DNA of 64,000 nt from Microvirga sp. KLBC 81 (lineage in GTDB: Bacteria; Pseudomonadota; Alphaproteobacteria; Rhizobiales; Beijerinckiaceae), in assembly GCF_003075415.1 (NCBI RefSeq), contig NZ_QDAH01000019.1, forward strand, positions 17,174-81,173, written 5' to 3'. How positions within the stretch are numbered: position 1 is the stretch's first letter; each line of letters starts with the position of its first letter. The translations under genes were made by a program, and so were the position numbers. The notes beneath the pieces are model-generated. The model saw nothing but the letters and a program-made list of their open reading frames with translations, had not been told where the DNA came from and made no database searches. Of the stretch, positions 19,161 to 28,603 are shown one piece after another.

Positions 19161-19610
19161 ATGAGCAAACCAATCTACATTCTCAATGGGCCGAACCTGA
19201 ACCGCCTCGGGACCCGCGAGCCTGAGATCTACGGGCGGACGACTTTGGCCGAAGTCGAGGCTATGTGCCGCGCAGCTGCACCCGAACAAGCAATCGTCTT
19301 CCGGCAGTCGAACCGCGAATACGAGATCATTGATTGGGTCCATGAGGCCATCGACGAGGGCAGTGGGATCATCATCAATCCGGCAGCCTTCACCTTCACC
19401 TCCATGGCCATCATGGATGCCCTGAAGATGTTTCCTGGCCCTATTGTCGAGCTGCACATCTCGAACATCCACCGGCGCGAGCCGATCTACCACAAGTCCT
19501 ATGTCTCCCCAGTTGCGACTGCCGTCATCGCGGGCCTTGGCACGGAGGGCTACCCGATTGCGGTCAAAGCAATGCTCAATATGAGTTCCAAAGCGGCAGC
19601 GAGCGCCTGA
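19161..19610 (+). CDS. aroQ: Type II 3-dehydroquinate dehydratase-like protein with altered active site
   Basis: The 149-residue protein has the type II dehydroquinase fold and length: N12 in NGPNLNRLG, Y24 in PEIYG (the catalytic Tyr), N73 in INPAAF, and E97 and H99 in VELHISN. Numbered against the M. tuberculosis enzyme, the histidine of the THTS motif is phenylalanine here (F79), the Arg of LRD is Met85, and the second lid-side arginine is Tyr110. R106 is kept. The expected reaction is dehydroquinate to dehydroshikimate, between the dehydrogenase and QuiC. The substitutions leave open a modified activity. Confidence 0.8.
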   Translation: MSKPIYILNGPNLNRLGTREPEIYGRTTLAEVEAMCRAAAPEQAIVFRQSNREYEIIDWVHEAIDEGSGIIINPAAFTFTSMAIMDALKMFPGPIVELHISNIHRREPIYHKSYVSPVATAVIAGLGTEGYPIAVKAMLNMSSKAAASA

Positions 19611-19615
19611 CGCCC

Positions 19616-20515
19616 ATGACGAGAGAGCTATCGTCGGCAGCCGACAGAGAACGCGAAGCGCAAAGCCTATGGACATGGCCCTCTGTTCTCGTCGGATTGG
19701 TGGGGGCTGGTATCCAGGCCTCACGCACCCCACGCCTCCATGAGCGTGAGGGCGCCGAACAGGGCTTGCGCTACGTCTACAAGCTGATCGATCTTGAGGT
19801 GCTGGGTCTCGACGAGAGTGCTCTTCCGGAAGTCCTGGCTGCAGCCCAGCGGTTCGGCTTTGCTGGACTCAATATCACCCATCCCTGCAAGCAGGCCGTG
19901 ATACCGCTTCTTGATGGATTGTCACCCGATGCAGCCGCTCTCGGGGCGGTCAACACCGTGGTACTGAAAGACGGCAGGCGTGTGGGACACAACACGGACT
20001 GGTGGGGATTTGCGGAGAGCTTCAGGCGCGAACTGCCTGACGTCCGAAGAGATCGCGTGGTTCAGTTCGGTGCCGGCGGCGCTGGAGCAGCCGTTGCGCA
20101 TGCTCTGCTGACTCTCGGAGTCGGCGAGATCACTCTCATCGACACACATGAGGAGCGCGCCCGCACTCTTGCGGCAGCGTTGAGCGAGCGCTTCGGTGCG
20201 GGATGCGCCTCCGCGACATCCGGTTTCGCGGAGGCAATGGCCAAAGCCGACGGCATGGTGAATACGACCCCGCTCGGAATGGCGAAGTATCCCGGCATGG
20301 CGGTGCCTGTGGAATTGCTGCGCTCCGATCTCTGGGTCGCCGACATCGTCTACTTCCCGCTTGAGACGGAGCTGTTGCGCCAGGCCCGAGCACGCGGCTG
20401 CCGCACCATGTCCGGCGGCGGCATGGCCGTTTTCCAAGCTGTCGGAGCTTTCCGCCTGTTCACGGACCGGGAACCAGACGCCGCGCGCATGCTTCAGCAC
20501 TTCAACGAGATGTAA
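19616..20515 (+). CDS. Shikimate/quinate dehydrogenase (AroE family), probably catabolic
   Basis: The 299-residue protein has the AroE N-terminal substrate domain, with SRTP at 36-39, catalytic K92 in THPCKQ and D128 in GHNTDWWGF, and a Rossmann domain with GAGGAGAA. The second strand ends in LIDTHEE; an Asp there usually selects NAD+, whereas biosynthetic AroE has an NRT-type motif for NADP+. SRTP with Thr where AroE has the second Ser resembles quinate/shikimate dehydrogenases. It starts 5 bases after the dehydroquinase-like gene. It would oxidise quinate and/or shikimate. Confidence 0.85.
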   Translation: MTRELSSAADREREAQSLWTWPSVLVGLVGAGIQASRTPRLHEREGAEQGLRYVYKLIDLEVLGLDESALPEVLAAAQRFGFAGLNITHPCKQAVIPLLDGLSPDAAALGAVNTVVLKDGRRVGHNTDWWGFAESFRRELPDVRRDRVVQFGAGGAGAAVAHALLTLGVGEITLIDTHEERARTLAAALSERFGAGCASATSGFAEAMAKADGMVNTTPLGMAKYPGMAVPVELLRSDLWVADIVYFPLETELLRQARARGCRTMSGGGMAVFQAVGAFRLFTDREPDAARMLQHFNEM

Positions 20516-20724
20516 TTGTAGGCATACACAGGAACCAGCTTCGCACAACGTGACATTCAGATTTCATAGGATGGCTACAGCAGCATGCCGAGTTGTGGCT
20601 GAGCACTCGGAAGATGGGATTGCAGGCGAGATTACTCCGCGCCCGAAACACTTCCCTGCCATTCTCGGCCTGCTGACACTTGGCTGTGGACGTGAGACAC
20701 TGGCTCCGCACGGAGAAACGAGCC

Positions 20725-21897
20725 ATGGCGCAAGTTGTGACGGTCTATTTTGGGACCAATCGCATGCCGCTCACGGACGCGAGCGGCGGCACCATCATCG
20801 ACTTCGGCTCCGAGCTTGGGCCCATCGACGGCACCGCCATTCGCTTCGGCAGCGCTCAGGCAAAGGTCACCGCAACGAGTTCCAGTTTAATCCCAGGCTC
20901 GCTTTACGTCGCTCAGGAACAACTCTACGGCCCTTCGATCCGGCGCGGCAGCCGAGATATCTTCGAAAAGCTCCGGCAGGATATGCAGGAGGGAGGGCGG
21001 CCGACACTGGTCGTGATCCACGGTTTCTCAAACACGTTCAAGGATGCCATTGAGCGGGCCGCCACGATCATCGACTTCTACGGCATCGATGCGAACGTGT
21101 TCTCATTCACATGGCCGTCCATCGGCACGCCTCTGCCCACACCCCTGCCCTACACAGACTACTTTCATGACCGCGGCACCGCGCGGGCGTCCGGAGTGGC
21201 CATCGCCCGCACGATGCGTATCCTCTACGACTTCATCGATAATCTTCCTCGCCGAGACATCTGCCGACAGCCACTGCACCTCATTTGCCATAGTATGGGC
21301 AATTATGCCTTCCGGTATGCGGTACAGGCCTTGATGCAGGTGCCCCAGGGCGAGCCACGCGAGTACATCCGGGCATCGGACGCACCTGCCACGGATGCAG
21401 AAGATCGCCCCTTTCCTGCACTGGTCGCCATGCCAACAGAGGCCCCGGATCCCAATCGCCTGCGCCGGACGTTCGACCAGATCATCCTCGCCGCAGCGGA
21501 CGAAGACGAGGATGCGTTTGAAGATGCCAGGGAGTTGCGATACCTGCCCCGTCTCGGCAATCGCGTGACAGTCTACCACACTCAGGAGGACTGGATTCTC
21601 TCGACCTTGAGTTCGGTCACCAAATTCAACGGTCCGCGCCTTGGGGTGAATGGGCCGGAGAACATGGCGATGATCAGCGACAAGGTCGCTGCGATCGATG
21701 TCAGCGACGCCATTAGCCCGAGGCAGGACTTCCAGAGCCATCAGTACTATCGGATTTTTCCAGCGGTGCGCGACGACATTGTCGCCGTTCTGATGGGTGC
21801 GCGGCAGGACAAGATCGCAAACCGGGACCGCACCGACACTCAGCGCTATCGCCTCCAGCTCCCATCGAGAGGCCGACGCAAACCTGGTCCGCGATAA
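20725..21897 (+). CDS. DUF900-type alpha/beta hydrolase
   Basis: The 390-residue cytoplasmic protein has VVIHGFSNTF (oxyanion-side HGF motif), FSFTWPSIG and the nucleophile elbow LICHSMGNYA, all typical of the DUF900 alpha/beta-hydrolase family. The start is ATG 20725, with GGAGA about 8 bases upstream; the longer open frame from 20680 lacks such a site. The natural substrate of this family is mostly unknown. It is not obviously linked to the quinate operon, which ends about 210 bases before it. Confidence 0.78.
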   Translation: MAQVVTVYFGTNRMPLTDASGGTIIDFGSELGPIDGTAIRFGSAQAKVTATSSSLIPGSLYVAQEQLYGPSIRRGSRDIFEKLRQDMQEGGRPTLVVIHGFSNTFKDAIERAATIIDFYGIDANVFSFTWPSIGTPLPTPLPYTDYFHDRGTARASGVAIARTMRILYDFIDNLPRRDICRQPLHLICHSMGNYAFRYAVQALMQVPQGEPREYIRASDAPATDAEDRPFPALVAMPTEAPDPNRLRRTFDQIILAAADEDEDAFEDARELRYLPRLGNRVTVYHTQEDWILSTLSSVTKFNGPRLGVNGPENMAMISDKVAAIDVSDAISPRQDFQSHQYYRIFPAVRDDIVAVLMGARQDKIANRDRTDTQRYRLQLPSRGRRKPGPR

Positions 21898-22380
21898 GCC
21901 CCTAGACAATCAAACTATCCCGACCCTATGCGATTGAGGAAATCCGGAGTTTTAGGCGTATCAAAAGGACGGACTCCCGCTATGCCCCGCGCCACTCCTC
22001 CGAGGCTTCCACTTGGTCGGACATGGGCTATGCCTGGGCCACGCCTACCAGGCCGGGAGGTGCTCCCCATTCCGAAATCTGGCGCGCAGACGGAAAGCCC
22101 GCTCGCGATAGGAATTAAATTCTCAAGCCACTCCGCCCGAACCACACCGGCGAGGATGCCTCCACCGCCGTGCACAGCACAGCTTTAGACAGGTTGCCGT
22201 GGTGTGGGCAGAATATTGTGACGGGGTGGACGAACTTGCTTGATCGCTTGCGACAAGGACTTGGCATTCTTGACGAGAGGCTCGCGTAGAAAGCACCCGC
22301 CGCCCCAGATGGTAAGCCTTTTGATCCTTTGACGGCGTGGTCTCCAAAACGCACATTAGCTCCTTCTGGAGCGAGGTGTG
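21898..22380. other. Intergenic region without recognised gene
   Basis: In these roughly 480 bases frames are open on both strands, but their products have no recognisable fold and no ribosome-binding sites. I see no repeat or terminator. Confidence 0.4.
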
Positions 22381-22587
22381 ATGATGCCCGTTGATCGTAT
22401 GATGCTGAGACAGGCCCTGAACGAACTCGTGAGGCTGAAGGGTGGCGCAGAGAACCCCACACGCTTCCTCGCCCGGCTCTATAGCTCCGCGCTGCACGAA
22501 TGGGCGGGACAGCTCGGCGTGGATCAGCACAAGCTCAATAAGCTGGTTCACATCAAAGAGGCAATTTCAGAACGCCGGCTTCATTAG
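22381..22587 (+). CDS. Small helical protein, unknown
   Basis: About 68 residues start at ATG 22381 (or 22384), with GGAG and GAGG 5-13 bases upstream. The product is predicted to be entirely helical (MLRQALNELVRLKGG, FLARLYSSALHEWAGQLG, LNKLVHIKEAISER), the look of a small helical or DNA-binding adaptor. No family recognised. Confidence 0.45.
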   Translation: MMPVDRMMLRQALNELVRLKGGAENPTRFLARLYSSALHEWAGQLGVDQHKLNKLVHIKEAISERRLH

Positions 22588-22722
22588 GATGACAACGGTC
22601 GGGGAGATATCGCCGCCTCTTCAATTCGATCGCTGGCGGTTTTGGCTCTTCCCCAGCCATTTCCGTCCCGGAGGCTGACGTGTACACTAGGCCGTCCGAT
22701 CTCGTTTGGAACGGAGGCGGCT

Positions 22723-23589
22723 ATGGCCTGCTTTCCCGCCAGAGCTCTCGGGATAACCGGCTTCCTGCTGGCTCTCCTCTGCCTCCCGGCCCATGCTGAC
22801 CCATTCTTCGTGCGGGTCTACGGCAGGACCTACAAGATCGACCCTCGGTATCCGTCTGACGAGCAGAAGGGCCCGAAGCCCCAGGAGGCGATGGAAGCCC
22901 TACCCTCCGATCTCGCAAAAGGCCCTGGGTTCAGGCCATCGCACGAACAGGTCCTGGCCGAGGTCGAGGAAAGGCTCTGGATCGCACAAAACCAGCTCGA
23001 TCATGCATTGGGGAAGGAAACCACCTCCCCTGAGCGGCAAAATGCCGGACCCGACCCGAAGGCAGTCAATCAGGAGTTCACAGAATCTCCCGCGACGGGA
23101 GCGACATCGAGCCGTTCGTCGAAATTGCAGAAGGTCTTTGACCAGCGCCGAGCCCTGAACATCCTTGCGCGTGAGCTGAGGCGATCCATGGACCTGCCTG
23201 TCAGGACGCCTGAAACGGGGTTCTCCCGGCCGAAGCTGTCGCCCGAGATTGAGGCTAGCTACCGCGCTCTCAGTTTCGATCCCTTGGAGGCCTATTACGG
23301 TTTCAGGCGCGTCAAGGCAGCCTTCCGCTCCGGCGATATCGAACTCCTCGCTCTGGTCGCCCACTATCCCCTGACGGTGACGGGAAAGGCCAAGCGGACC
23401 ATACGCACCCGCGAGCAGCTTCGTGCAGCGAAGGACACGGCCATGGACCCGCGCATCCGAGATATTGTGGCGAAATCCACCTTCGAGACGGTCTTTGTTC
23501 GGGACAAAGGGATGATGCTTGGAGCGGGAGAGGTCTGGATCACCCACAACAAGACACGCTTCGGACTGGGAGCCATTAACCTCCAATGA
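22723..23589 (+). CDS. Exported protein of unknown function
   Basis: A signal peptide (GITGFLLALLCLPAHA) begins the 288-residue protein; ATG 22723 is preceded by GGAGG. A Pro/Lys/Glu-rich, probably flexible middle (about 40-150) leads to a C-terminal module (about 205-288) with IELLALVAHYPLTVTG, TREQLRAAKDTAMDP and GAGEVWITHNKTRFGLGAIN. That module resembles the NTF2-like, YcgJ-like tails of many periplasmic proteobacterial proteins. The role is unknown. It precedes the transglycosylase gene by 84 bases on the same strand. Confidence 0.6.
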   Translation: MACFPARALGITGFLLALLCLPAHADPFFVRVYGRTYKIDPRYPSDEQKGPKPQEAMEALPSDLAKGPGFRPSHEQVLAEVEERLWIAQNQLDHALGKETTSPERQNAGPDPKAVNQEFTESPATGATSSRSSKLQKVFDQRRALNILARELRRSMDLPVRTPETGFSRPKLSPEIEASYRALSFDPLEAYYGFRRVKAAFRSGDIELLALVAHYPLTVTGKAKRTIRTREQLRAAKDTAMDPRIRDIVAKSTFETVFVRDKGMMLGAGEVWITHNKTRFGLGAINLQ

Positions 23590-23673
23590 AGGTTATCCTA
23601 GCGATCACGCCCCATGAAGCCGGTGTGACACGAGAGTATTGCGCCGATCCAATGCATGCGAAAGGATCCCGAA

Positions 23674-24501
23674 ATGACTACAGGCGACCCGATAAAGATT
23701 ATTGCCATCACATCCTTATCCTTGGTGCTCCATGCAGGATCAGTGAACACAGCGAGAGCCGCGCAGTGCGGCAGTACGGCGGCCGGCTTTGAGACATGGA
23801 AGCAGCAGTTTGCCAACGAAGCGAGAGCAAGAGGCGTCAGCGCTCCGACCATCACAGCTCTCATGGAAACCACCTATGCGACGGCGACCATCGCGGCTGA
23901 CCGTGGTCAGAAAAGCTTTCGTCTATCACTCGATCAGTTTCTCGCCAAGCGAGGTGGCTCAGTCATTATCGCGCGCGGGCGCGCGCTCAAGCAATCCCAT
24001 GCAGGTTTATTTGCATCCATTGAACAACGCTTCGGCATCCCACCGGGACCGCTCTTGGCTATCTGGGGGATGGAAACAGCCTTTGGGCGACAACGCGGGA
24101 ACCAGAACACACTGTCGGCTGTAGCGACGCTCGCCTATGACTGCCGCCGGTCGGCCTACTTCACCGAGCAGCTCTACGCCGCCCTGACCCTGATTGATCG
24201 GGGCATTCTTTCGGCCGACGCGCGCGGCTCCATGCATGGTGAAATCGGCCAGACCCAATTCTTGCCCAAGAGCATCCTGAACTACGGCACCGGTGGCAAT
24301 CTCGATAACGCCGCAGACGCGCTGATCTCGACGGCAAATTTCCTCAGAGCCCATGGCTGGCGCGCGGGCGAAGGCTATCAGCCCGGTGAAGCCAATTTCA
24401 AGGCGATCCAGGCATGGAACGCAGCTCCCGTCTATCAGCGGGCTATCGCACTGATCGGCCAGCAGATTGATGGAGGTGAGGCTACTTCTGCAAGACGCTG
24501 A
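23674..24501 (+). CDS. Lytic murein transglycosylase, MltB-like
   Basis: The 275-residue exported enzyme of the SLT_2/MltB family has a signal peptide ending near ARAA and the catalytic glutamate E134 in IWGMETAFGR. The rest of the pattern is NTLSAVATLAYDCRR, GEIGQTQFLPKSILNYG and a final IQAWNAAPVYQRAI. It cleaves the MurNAc-GlcNAc bond with formation of 1,6-anhydro ends. ATG 23674 follows AAAGGA; an in-frame ATG lies at 23656. No lipobox is seen, unlike classical MltB. Confidence 0.88.
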   Translation: MTTGDPIKIIAITSLSLVLHAGSVNTARAAQCGSTAAGFETWKQQFANEARARGVSAPTITALMETTYATATIAADRGQKSFRLSLDQFLAKRGGSVIIARGRALKQSHAGLFASIEQRFGIPPGPLLAIWGMETAFGRQRGNQNTLSAVATLAYDCRRSAYFTEQLYAALTLIDRGILSADARGSMHGEIGQTQFLPKSILNYGTGGNLDNAADALISTANFLRAHGWRAGEGYQPGEANFKAIQAWNAAPVYQRAIALIGQQIDGGEATSARR

Positions 24502-24624
24502 TGGGCGGATGTTTGGGATGGCGCTCATTTCTCAGCAATCGCCCCTGTCCTGCCATCACGGTATCGTCCTCATGGGCTTACAGGCAATCGCGACACGACT
24601 TCTTCCTTCAACTCTTGACAGGCA

Positions 24625-25452
24625 TTATTTCACTGCGCCGAGCGCAAGGCCCCGCACGAGGTAGCGCTGAAGCCAGGCGAATGCGACGGCAACGGGAATG
24701 GTCGCTGCGAACGTGGCCGCCATCACATGATGCCATTCGACGGTGTAACGGCCGGACACCAATGAGAAGATCTGGATAGGGAGCGTGTAGCTATCCTGCG
24801 AGCGCAGCAGGGTCAACGCGATGACGAATTCGTTCCAGGCATTGATGAAAGTGAAGATCGCCGTCACGACCATCGCCGGGATGGCAAGCGGCAGAAATAC
24901 TTTCACCAGGGTCTCGGCGCGCCCTGCTCCTTCCATCCAGGCAGCTTCCTCCAGATCGAGCGGAATGGTGGCGAAGTAGCTCTGCAGCATCCAGACCGAG
25001 AAGGCGATGTTGAAGGCCGCATAGACGACCGTCACCGCATTGATGCTGTCGATCAAGCCCAGCGACACCATGAGACGGAACAAGCCGACCACAAGAACGA
25101 TGGGCGACAGCATCTGCGTGACCAGCAGGAACTGGCGGTAAAACTCACGCCCTTTAAAGTCGAAGCGCGTCAGGGCATAGGCGGCGGGGATAGAGACGAT
25201 CAGCGAGCCCAGAGTCGCCAGCACGGAGACGTAGAGCGAGTTCTTCAGGGCATTTCCGAAATTGGTGGCGACCCACATGGTCTGTAAATTCTCCCAGGCG
25301 ATCCGGGAGGGCCACCAGGTCGGCGTCAGCACTTCGGTATTGGGTTTGAGAGCCGTAATCAGCATCACGGCAAAGGGAAAGAGCGCGGCGACGACAACCG
25401 GCGAGAGCACGAGCCAACAGATGATGGAGCGGCGGAGCTTGGAAGAGTTCAT
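24625..25452 (-). CDS. ABC transporter permease, MalG-like
   Basis: This 275-residue inner-membrane permease has about six segments and the EAA loop [21 protein letters not shown], which docks the ATPase. The start at 25452 overlaps the upstream permease's stop as ATGA. With the MalF-like permease and the binding protein it forms the minus-strand half of a carbohydrate-uptake-1-type importer; the ATPase is on the divergent plus-strand transcript (28604-29677). The substrate is discussed with the D-aminoacylase gene. Confidence 0.9.
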   Translation of the reverse strand: MNSSKLRRSIICWLVLSPVVVAALFPFAVMLITALKPNTEVLTPTWWPSRIAWENLQTMWVATNFGNALKNSLYVSVLATLGSLIVSIPAAYALTRFDFKGREFYRQFLLVTQMLSPIVLVVGLFRLMVSLGLIDSINAVTVVYAAFNIAFSVWMLQSYFATIPLDLEEAAWMEGAGRAETLVKVFLPLAIPAMVVTAIFTFINAWNEFVIALTLLRSQDSYTLPIQIFSLVSGRYTVEWHHVMAATFAATIPVAVAFAWLQRYLVRGLALGAVK

Positions 25453-26333
25453 GCCTTCACCCCGCGGTGGGTAGTGAGCCGCACATAGATCAATGTGAAG
25501 ATCAGGAGAATGCCGAACATCACCAGCGAGACGGCGGAGGCCTCGCCGAGCTTTCCAAGCCTGAAACCGACCTTGTAGAGATAGGTGACGAGGATATCGG
25601 TGGAGTTCGCCGGCCCACCCTGAGTCATGGCCCAAATAATCGGGAAGGAGTTGAAGACGTAGATCGTGTTCAGCACGAGCGCGATGTTCAGAAACGGGGT
25701 GATGAGCGGCAGCGTGATGTGCCGGAACTGCTCCCACCGCCCTGCCCCTTCCAGGGCCGCGGCCTCATAAAGATCGTCAGGAATGGACGAGAGGCCGCCA
25801 AGGATGATCGTGACCGTAAAGGGGATGGTCACGAGGATGCCGATGAGGATCTGCATCGGGAAGGCCGTGCTCGCCTCGGCAAGCCATTGGATATTCTTAT
25901 CGATGATGCCGAATTCAAGCAGGGCCGAATTCAGCATGCCGCTTTCACCCGACAGCGCCCAGCGCCAGACGATGGCGGTCATGGTCAGTGAAACCGCCCA
26001 TGGCAGCATGACGATCACACGCGCAAGATCGCGGCCATAAAAGTCCTCGTTCAGCACGAGAGCGACGGGAACGGAACAGATGATGGCGCCGCCGACCACC
26101 GCGACGGTCCAGATTCCCGTGCGCCAGAGCGAGGCGATGAAATTCGGGTCGTCGAGCAGCGCCCTGAAATTCGCCATGCCGACAAAGTCGCGCAACTGGC
26201 CGAAGCGGTTCACGCTATGGCTCGCGATCTGCGCCAGCTCATTGACGGGCCAGATGACGATAAGGGCTGCCAGCACGAAACTGGGGAGAATGAGGACGTA
26301 GGGTGCAACCACACGCTTCGAGGTCATAAGCAT
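25449..26333 (-). CDS. ABC transporter permease, MalF-like
   Basis: The 294-residue inner-membrane permease has an EAA motif [20 protein letters not shown] (about 205-224) and a final [20 protein letters not shown]. The first segment follows a short cytoplasmic start. It lies about 60 bases after the binding protein, with a strong hairpin between them, and it is coupled by ATGA to the next permease. Confidence 0.9.
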   Translation of the reverse strand: MLMTSKRVVAPYVLILPSFVLAALIVIWPVNELAQIASHSVNRFGQLRDFVGMANFRALLDDPNFIASLWRTGIWTVAVVGGAIICSVPVALVLNEDFYGRDLARVIVMLPWAVSLTMTAIVWRWALSGESGMLNSALLEFGIIDKNIQWLAEASTAFPMQILIGILVTIPFTVTIILGGLSSIPDDLYEAAALEGAGRWEQFRHITLPLITPFLNIALVLNTIYVFNSFPIIWAMTQGGPANSTDILVTYLYKVGFRLGKLGEASAVSLVMFGILLIFTLIYVRLTTHRGVKA

Positions 26334-26357
26334 TCCGCTGACTGAGCAAACAGCGTG

Positions 26358-26387
26358 AAGGGGCCTGGCCCGATGGCCCGGCCCCTT
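26358..26387 (-). other. Intercistronic stem-loop between binding protein and permeases
   Basis: AAGGGGCC (26358-26365) pairs with GGCCCCTT (26380-26387), and the inside holds a second GGCC/GGCC pairing around a three- to four-base loop. No T-run follows on the minus strand. It probably stabilises the binding-protein message or attenuates read-through into the permease genes. Confidence 0.55.
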
Positions 26388-26395
26388 TGTCGAGA

Positions 26396-27652
26396 CTACT
26401 TTTTCAGGACCGCATTGGCCTTGGATGCGGCCTCCTTCAGCGTCGGCTCGATCTGGCCCTGGCCGAGATAGATCCGCTGCAGCGCCGATGTGGTGGTATC
26501 GGCAATCTCCTCCCAGCCCGCGATTACAGGCGCGAAGCGGGCGGTCGGCAGAAGGCTCGTGAACACCTTGAGATCAGCATTCTCCACGAAGTACTTGTCC
26601 TGCGCTTCCGCCTTGGTCACCGGCAGGAAGCCCTCATTGACCGTGAACTTCACGCGTTGCTGCGGTTGGAACAGGAAGTCGAGGAATTTGAAAGCCTCGG
26701 CCTTGTTCTTGGAGTTCTGGAACATGATGACGGAGTCGGTCACGCCGTAAGTGCCCTGATCGCCACCGGGTCCTTTCGGGATCGGTGCCACGCCGTATTT
26801 GAGGTTCGGCGCCTCGTCACGGATCTGGTTGGCAAGGAAGGGCGCCGTCATCATCATGCCGATCTTGCCCTGCTTGAACAGGTTCTGCACGTCCTCGCGG
26901 GCATAGGAGGTCACGCCCGGCTGCGTGGCGCCCTGATCGATGAGGCGCTTGTAAAGAGACGCGGCATCGATGGCAGCCTTCGAGTCGAGCCCCGACATGC
27001 CGTCCTTCACGATGTCGCCCCCGAAGGACCACATGCCGTAGTAGAAATAGACGTCGGTCTCGACTTCCTTCCCCTGGAGACCGAAGCCATAGACACCGTT
27101 ACCCAGCGCGGAGATCTTCTTGGCATAATCCTCCAGCTCCGCCCAGGTCTTGGGCGGCTCGGAGAGGCCCGCCTTCGCGAACAGATCCTTGTTGTAGTAC
27201 ATCGCACGCGCGGAGGCCGCGATGGGCAAACCGTATGTCTTGCCGTTCATCACCGAGGGCGTCAGGAAGGTCTCGATGAAGCGCCCCTTGATCTCGGGAG
27301 TCATGTAGCTGTCGAGCGGCTCCGCAATTCCCTGCTGGACGAAGTCCACGAGCCAGCGCGTACCGATGATCGACAGATCCGCATTGGCGTTGGCCGAAAT
27401 GTCGGTGGTCAGCTTCTGAAGCAGGTTGTCCCACGGCACCACCTCGAACTGGATCTTGATCCCCGGATTGGCCGCTTCGAAGTCCTTGGCTACCTGCTCG
27501 AAATAAGGGCCGGTCTTGGCCGAATATTCCGCGACGGTGACACGGACAGTGCCCGCATTGGCGCTCGCGGACAGGGCGATGACGCCGACACCTGCAACCG
27601 CAAGTCCCTTGAGGCTGAAGAAGGTGTTCTTGTTGAATGTTTTCACGTGCAT
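26396..27652 (-). CDS. ABC transporter substrate-binding protein, carbohydrate (family 1) type
   Basis: The 418-residue periplasmic protein has a signal sequence ([18 protein letters not shown]) and the family-1 sugar-binding pattern: [32 protein letters not shown] hinge segment and [15 protein letters not shown] 27652 has GAGGGA at 5-10 bases; an upstream in-frame ATG (27697) lacks a site. It is first in the minus-strand operon. The family usually binds sugars or polyols. The flanking D-amino-acid genes suggest a sugar- or peptide-linked D-amino acid, but the ligand is not determined. Confidence 0.88.
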   Translation of the reverse strand: MHVKTFNKNTFFSLKGLAVAGVGVIALSASANAGTVRVTVAEYSAKTGPYFEQVAKDFEAANPGIKIQFEVVPWDNLLQKLTTDISANANADLSIIGTRWLVDFVQQGIAEPLDSYMTPEIKGRFIETFLTPSVMNGKTYGLPIAASARAMYYNKDLFAKAGLSEPPKTWAELEDYAKKISALGNGVYGFGLQGKEVETDVYFYYGMWSFGGDIVKDGMSGLDSKAAIDAASLYKRLIDQGATQPGVTSYAREDVQNLFKQGKIGMMMTAPFLANQIRDEAPNLKYGVAPIPKGPGGDQGTYGVTDSVIMFQNSKNKAEAFKFLDFLFQPQQRVKFTVNEGFLPVTKAEAQDKYFVENADLKVFTSLLPTARFAPVIAGWEEIADTTTSALQRIYLGQGQIEPTLKEAASKANAVLKK

Positions 27653-27732
27653 GTTCCCTCTGCTAGGGCCGCACACCTTAGAAAAGCAGCCCGGCAACGA
27701 GCATTGTTGTGAAAGAAAATTACTTAGGCAAG

Positions 27733-27752
27733 GGAATTATTGCGTATATTCC
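27733..27752. promoter_or_regulatory. Candidate operator in the divergent promoter region
   Basis: The inverted repeat GGAAT-N10-ATTCC lies in an AT-rich stretch of the 179-base spacer between the binding-protein gene and the dehydrogenase gene. A local RpiR regulator is encoded on the plus strand. This is a candidate only; five-base arms can occur by chance. Confidence 0.25.
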
Positions 27753-27831
27753 TGGCTTTTATGTTGCTAAATTTCATAAATCGCTCCAGCCTTAGGGACA
27801 CCAAAGGTTAGAAGCAGTTCGGAGCAAGTCG

Positions 27832-28590
27832 TTGGCAAACAGCTTGGAAGGCCGCTTGGCCGTGATCACGGGTGCAGGCGGCGGCATTGGTGTCACGATG
27901 GTCCAGCGCTTTCAGGAGGCTGGAGCAAGGGTCGTCGCCTGCGACATCTCGGAGGAGGCCCTCCGATCGTTGGACGTGGCCCACAAGGAAACCTTCGACC
28001 TCAGCAATGCTGACGCGTGCAGGAGAGCCTGCGAGCGCATTCAGTCGCAGGTCGGCCTGCCGGACATTGTCGTCAGCAACGCAGGCTATACGCGCGCGGA
28101 AACCCTCGAGCAGGTCGACGAGCGTGTCTGGAACTTTGAACTCGACGTGAATCTCAACGGGGCCCGCAATTTTACCGCTCCCTTCCTCGAACCCATGAAG
28201 GCGAGAGGCTCCGGCGTGTTCGTCTTCATCTCATCCGTGAACGCCCTCGCCCATTTCGGAAATCCTGCCTATGCGGCAGCCAAAGCCGGTCTTGTGGCCT
28301 ATGCCCGAGCCATCGCGACGGAATGCGGAGTCCATGGCATCCGGTCGAATGCGATCTGTCCGGGTTCCGTACGCACGCATGCCTGGGACCACCGGATCAC
28401 GAAGGATCCTCACATTCTTGAGAAGGTCTCGCGCCTCTATCCCCTCGGCCACATGGTCTCCCCTGTTGACGTAGCGAATGCGGCGGTATTCCTGGCCTCG
28501 CCTCTCTCGGCCGGGATCACGGGCGTCTCTCTTCCCGTGGACGGCGGTCTGACGGCAGGCAACCTGCCCTTTATCGATGCAATCCGGTGA
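27832..28590 (+). CDS. Short-chain dehydrogenase/reductase
   Basis: The 252-residue Rossmann enzyme has TGAGGGIG (about 13-20), the NAG motif in VVSNAGY, and the catalytic Ser of FISSVNA with Tyr and Lys in PAYAAAKAG. CDIS after the second strand, with its Asp, favours NAD(H). The start is TTG 27832, supported by GGAG 8-11 bases upstream. It heads the plus-strand operon with an ABC ATPase, an RpiR regulator and D-amino-acid enzymes. It may oxidise the sugar or hydroxy-acid part of the imported compound; that role is a guess. Confidence 0.85.
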   Translation: MANSLEGRLAVITGAGGGIGVTMVQRFQEAGARVVACDISEEALRSLDVAHKETFDLSNADACRRACERIQSQVGLPDIVVSNAGYTRAETLEQVDERVWNFELDVNLNGARNFTAPFLEPMKARGSGVFVFISSVNALAHFGNPAYAAAKAGLVAYARAIATECGVHGIRSNAICPGSVRTHAWDHRITKDPHILEKVSRLYPLGHMVSPVDVANAAVFLASPLSAGITGVSLPVDGGLTAGNLPFIDAIR

Positions 28591-28603
28591 GAGGAGCTTT
28601 CCG

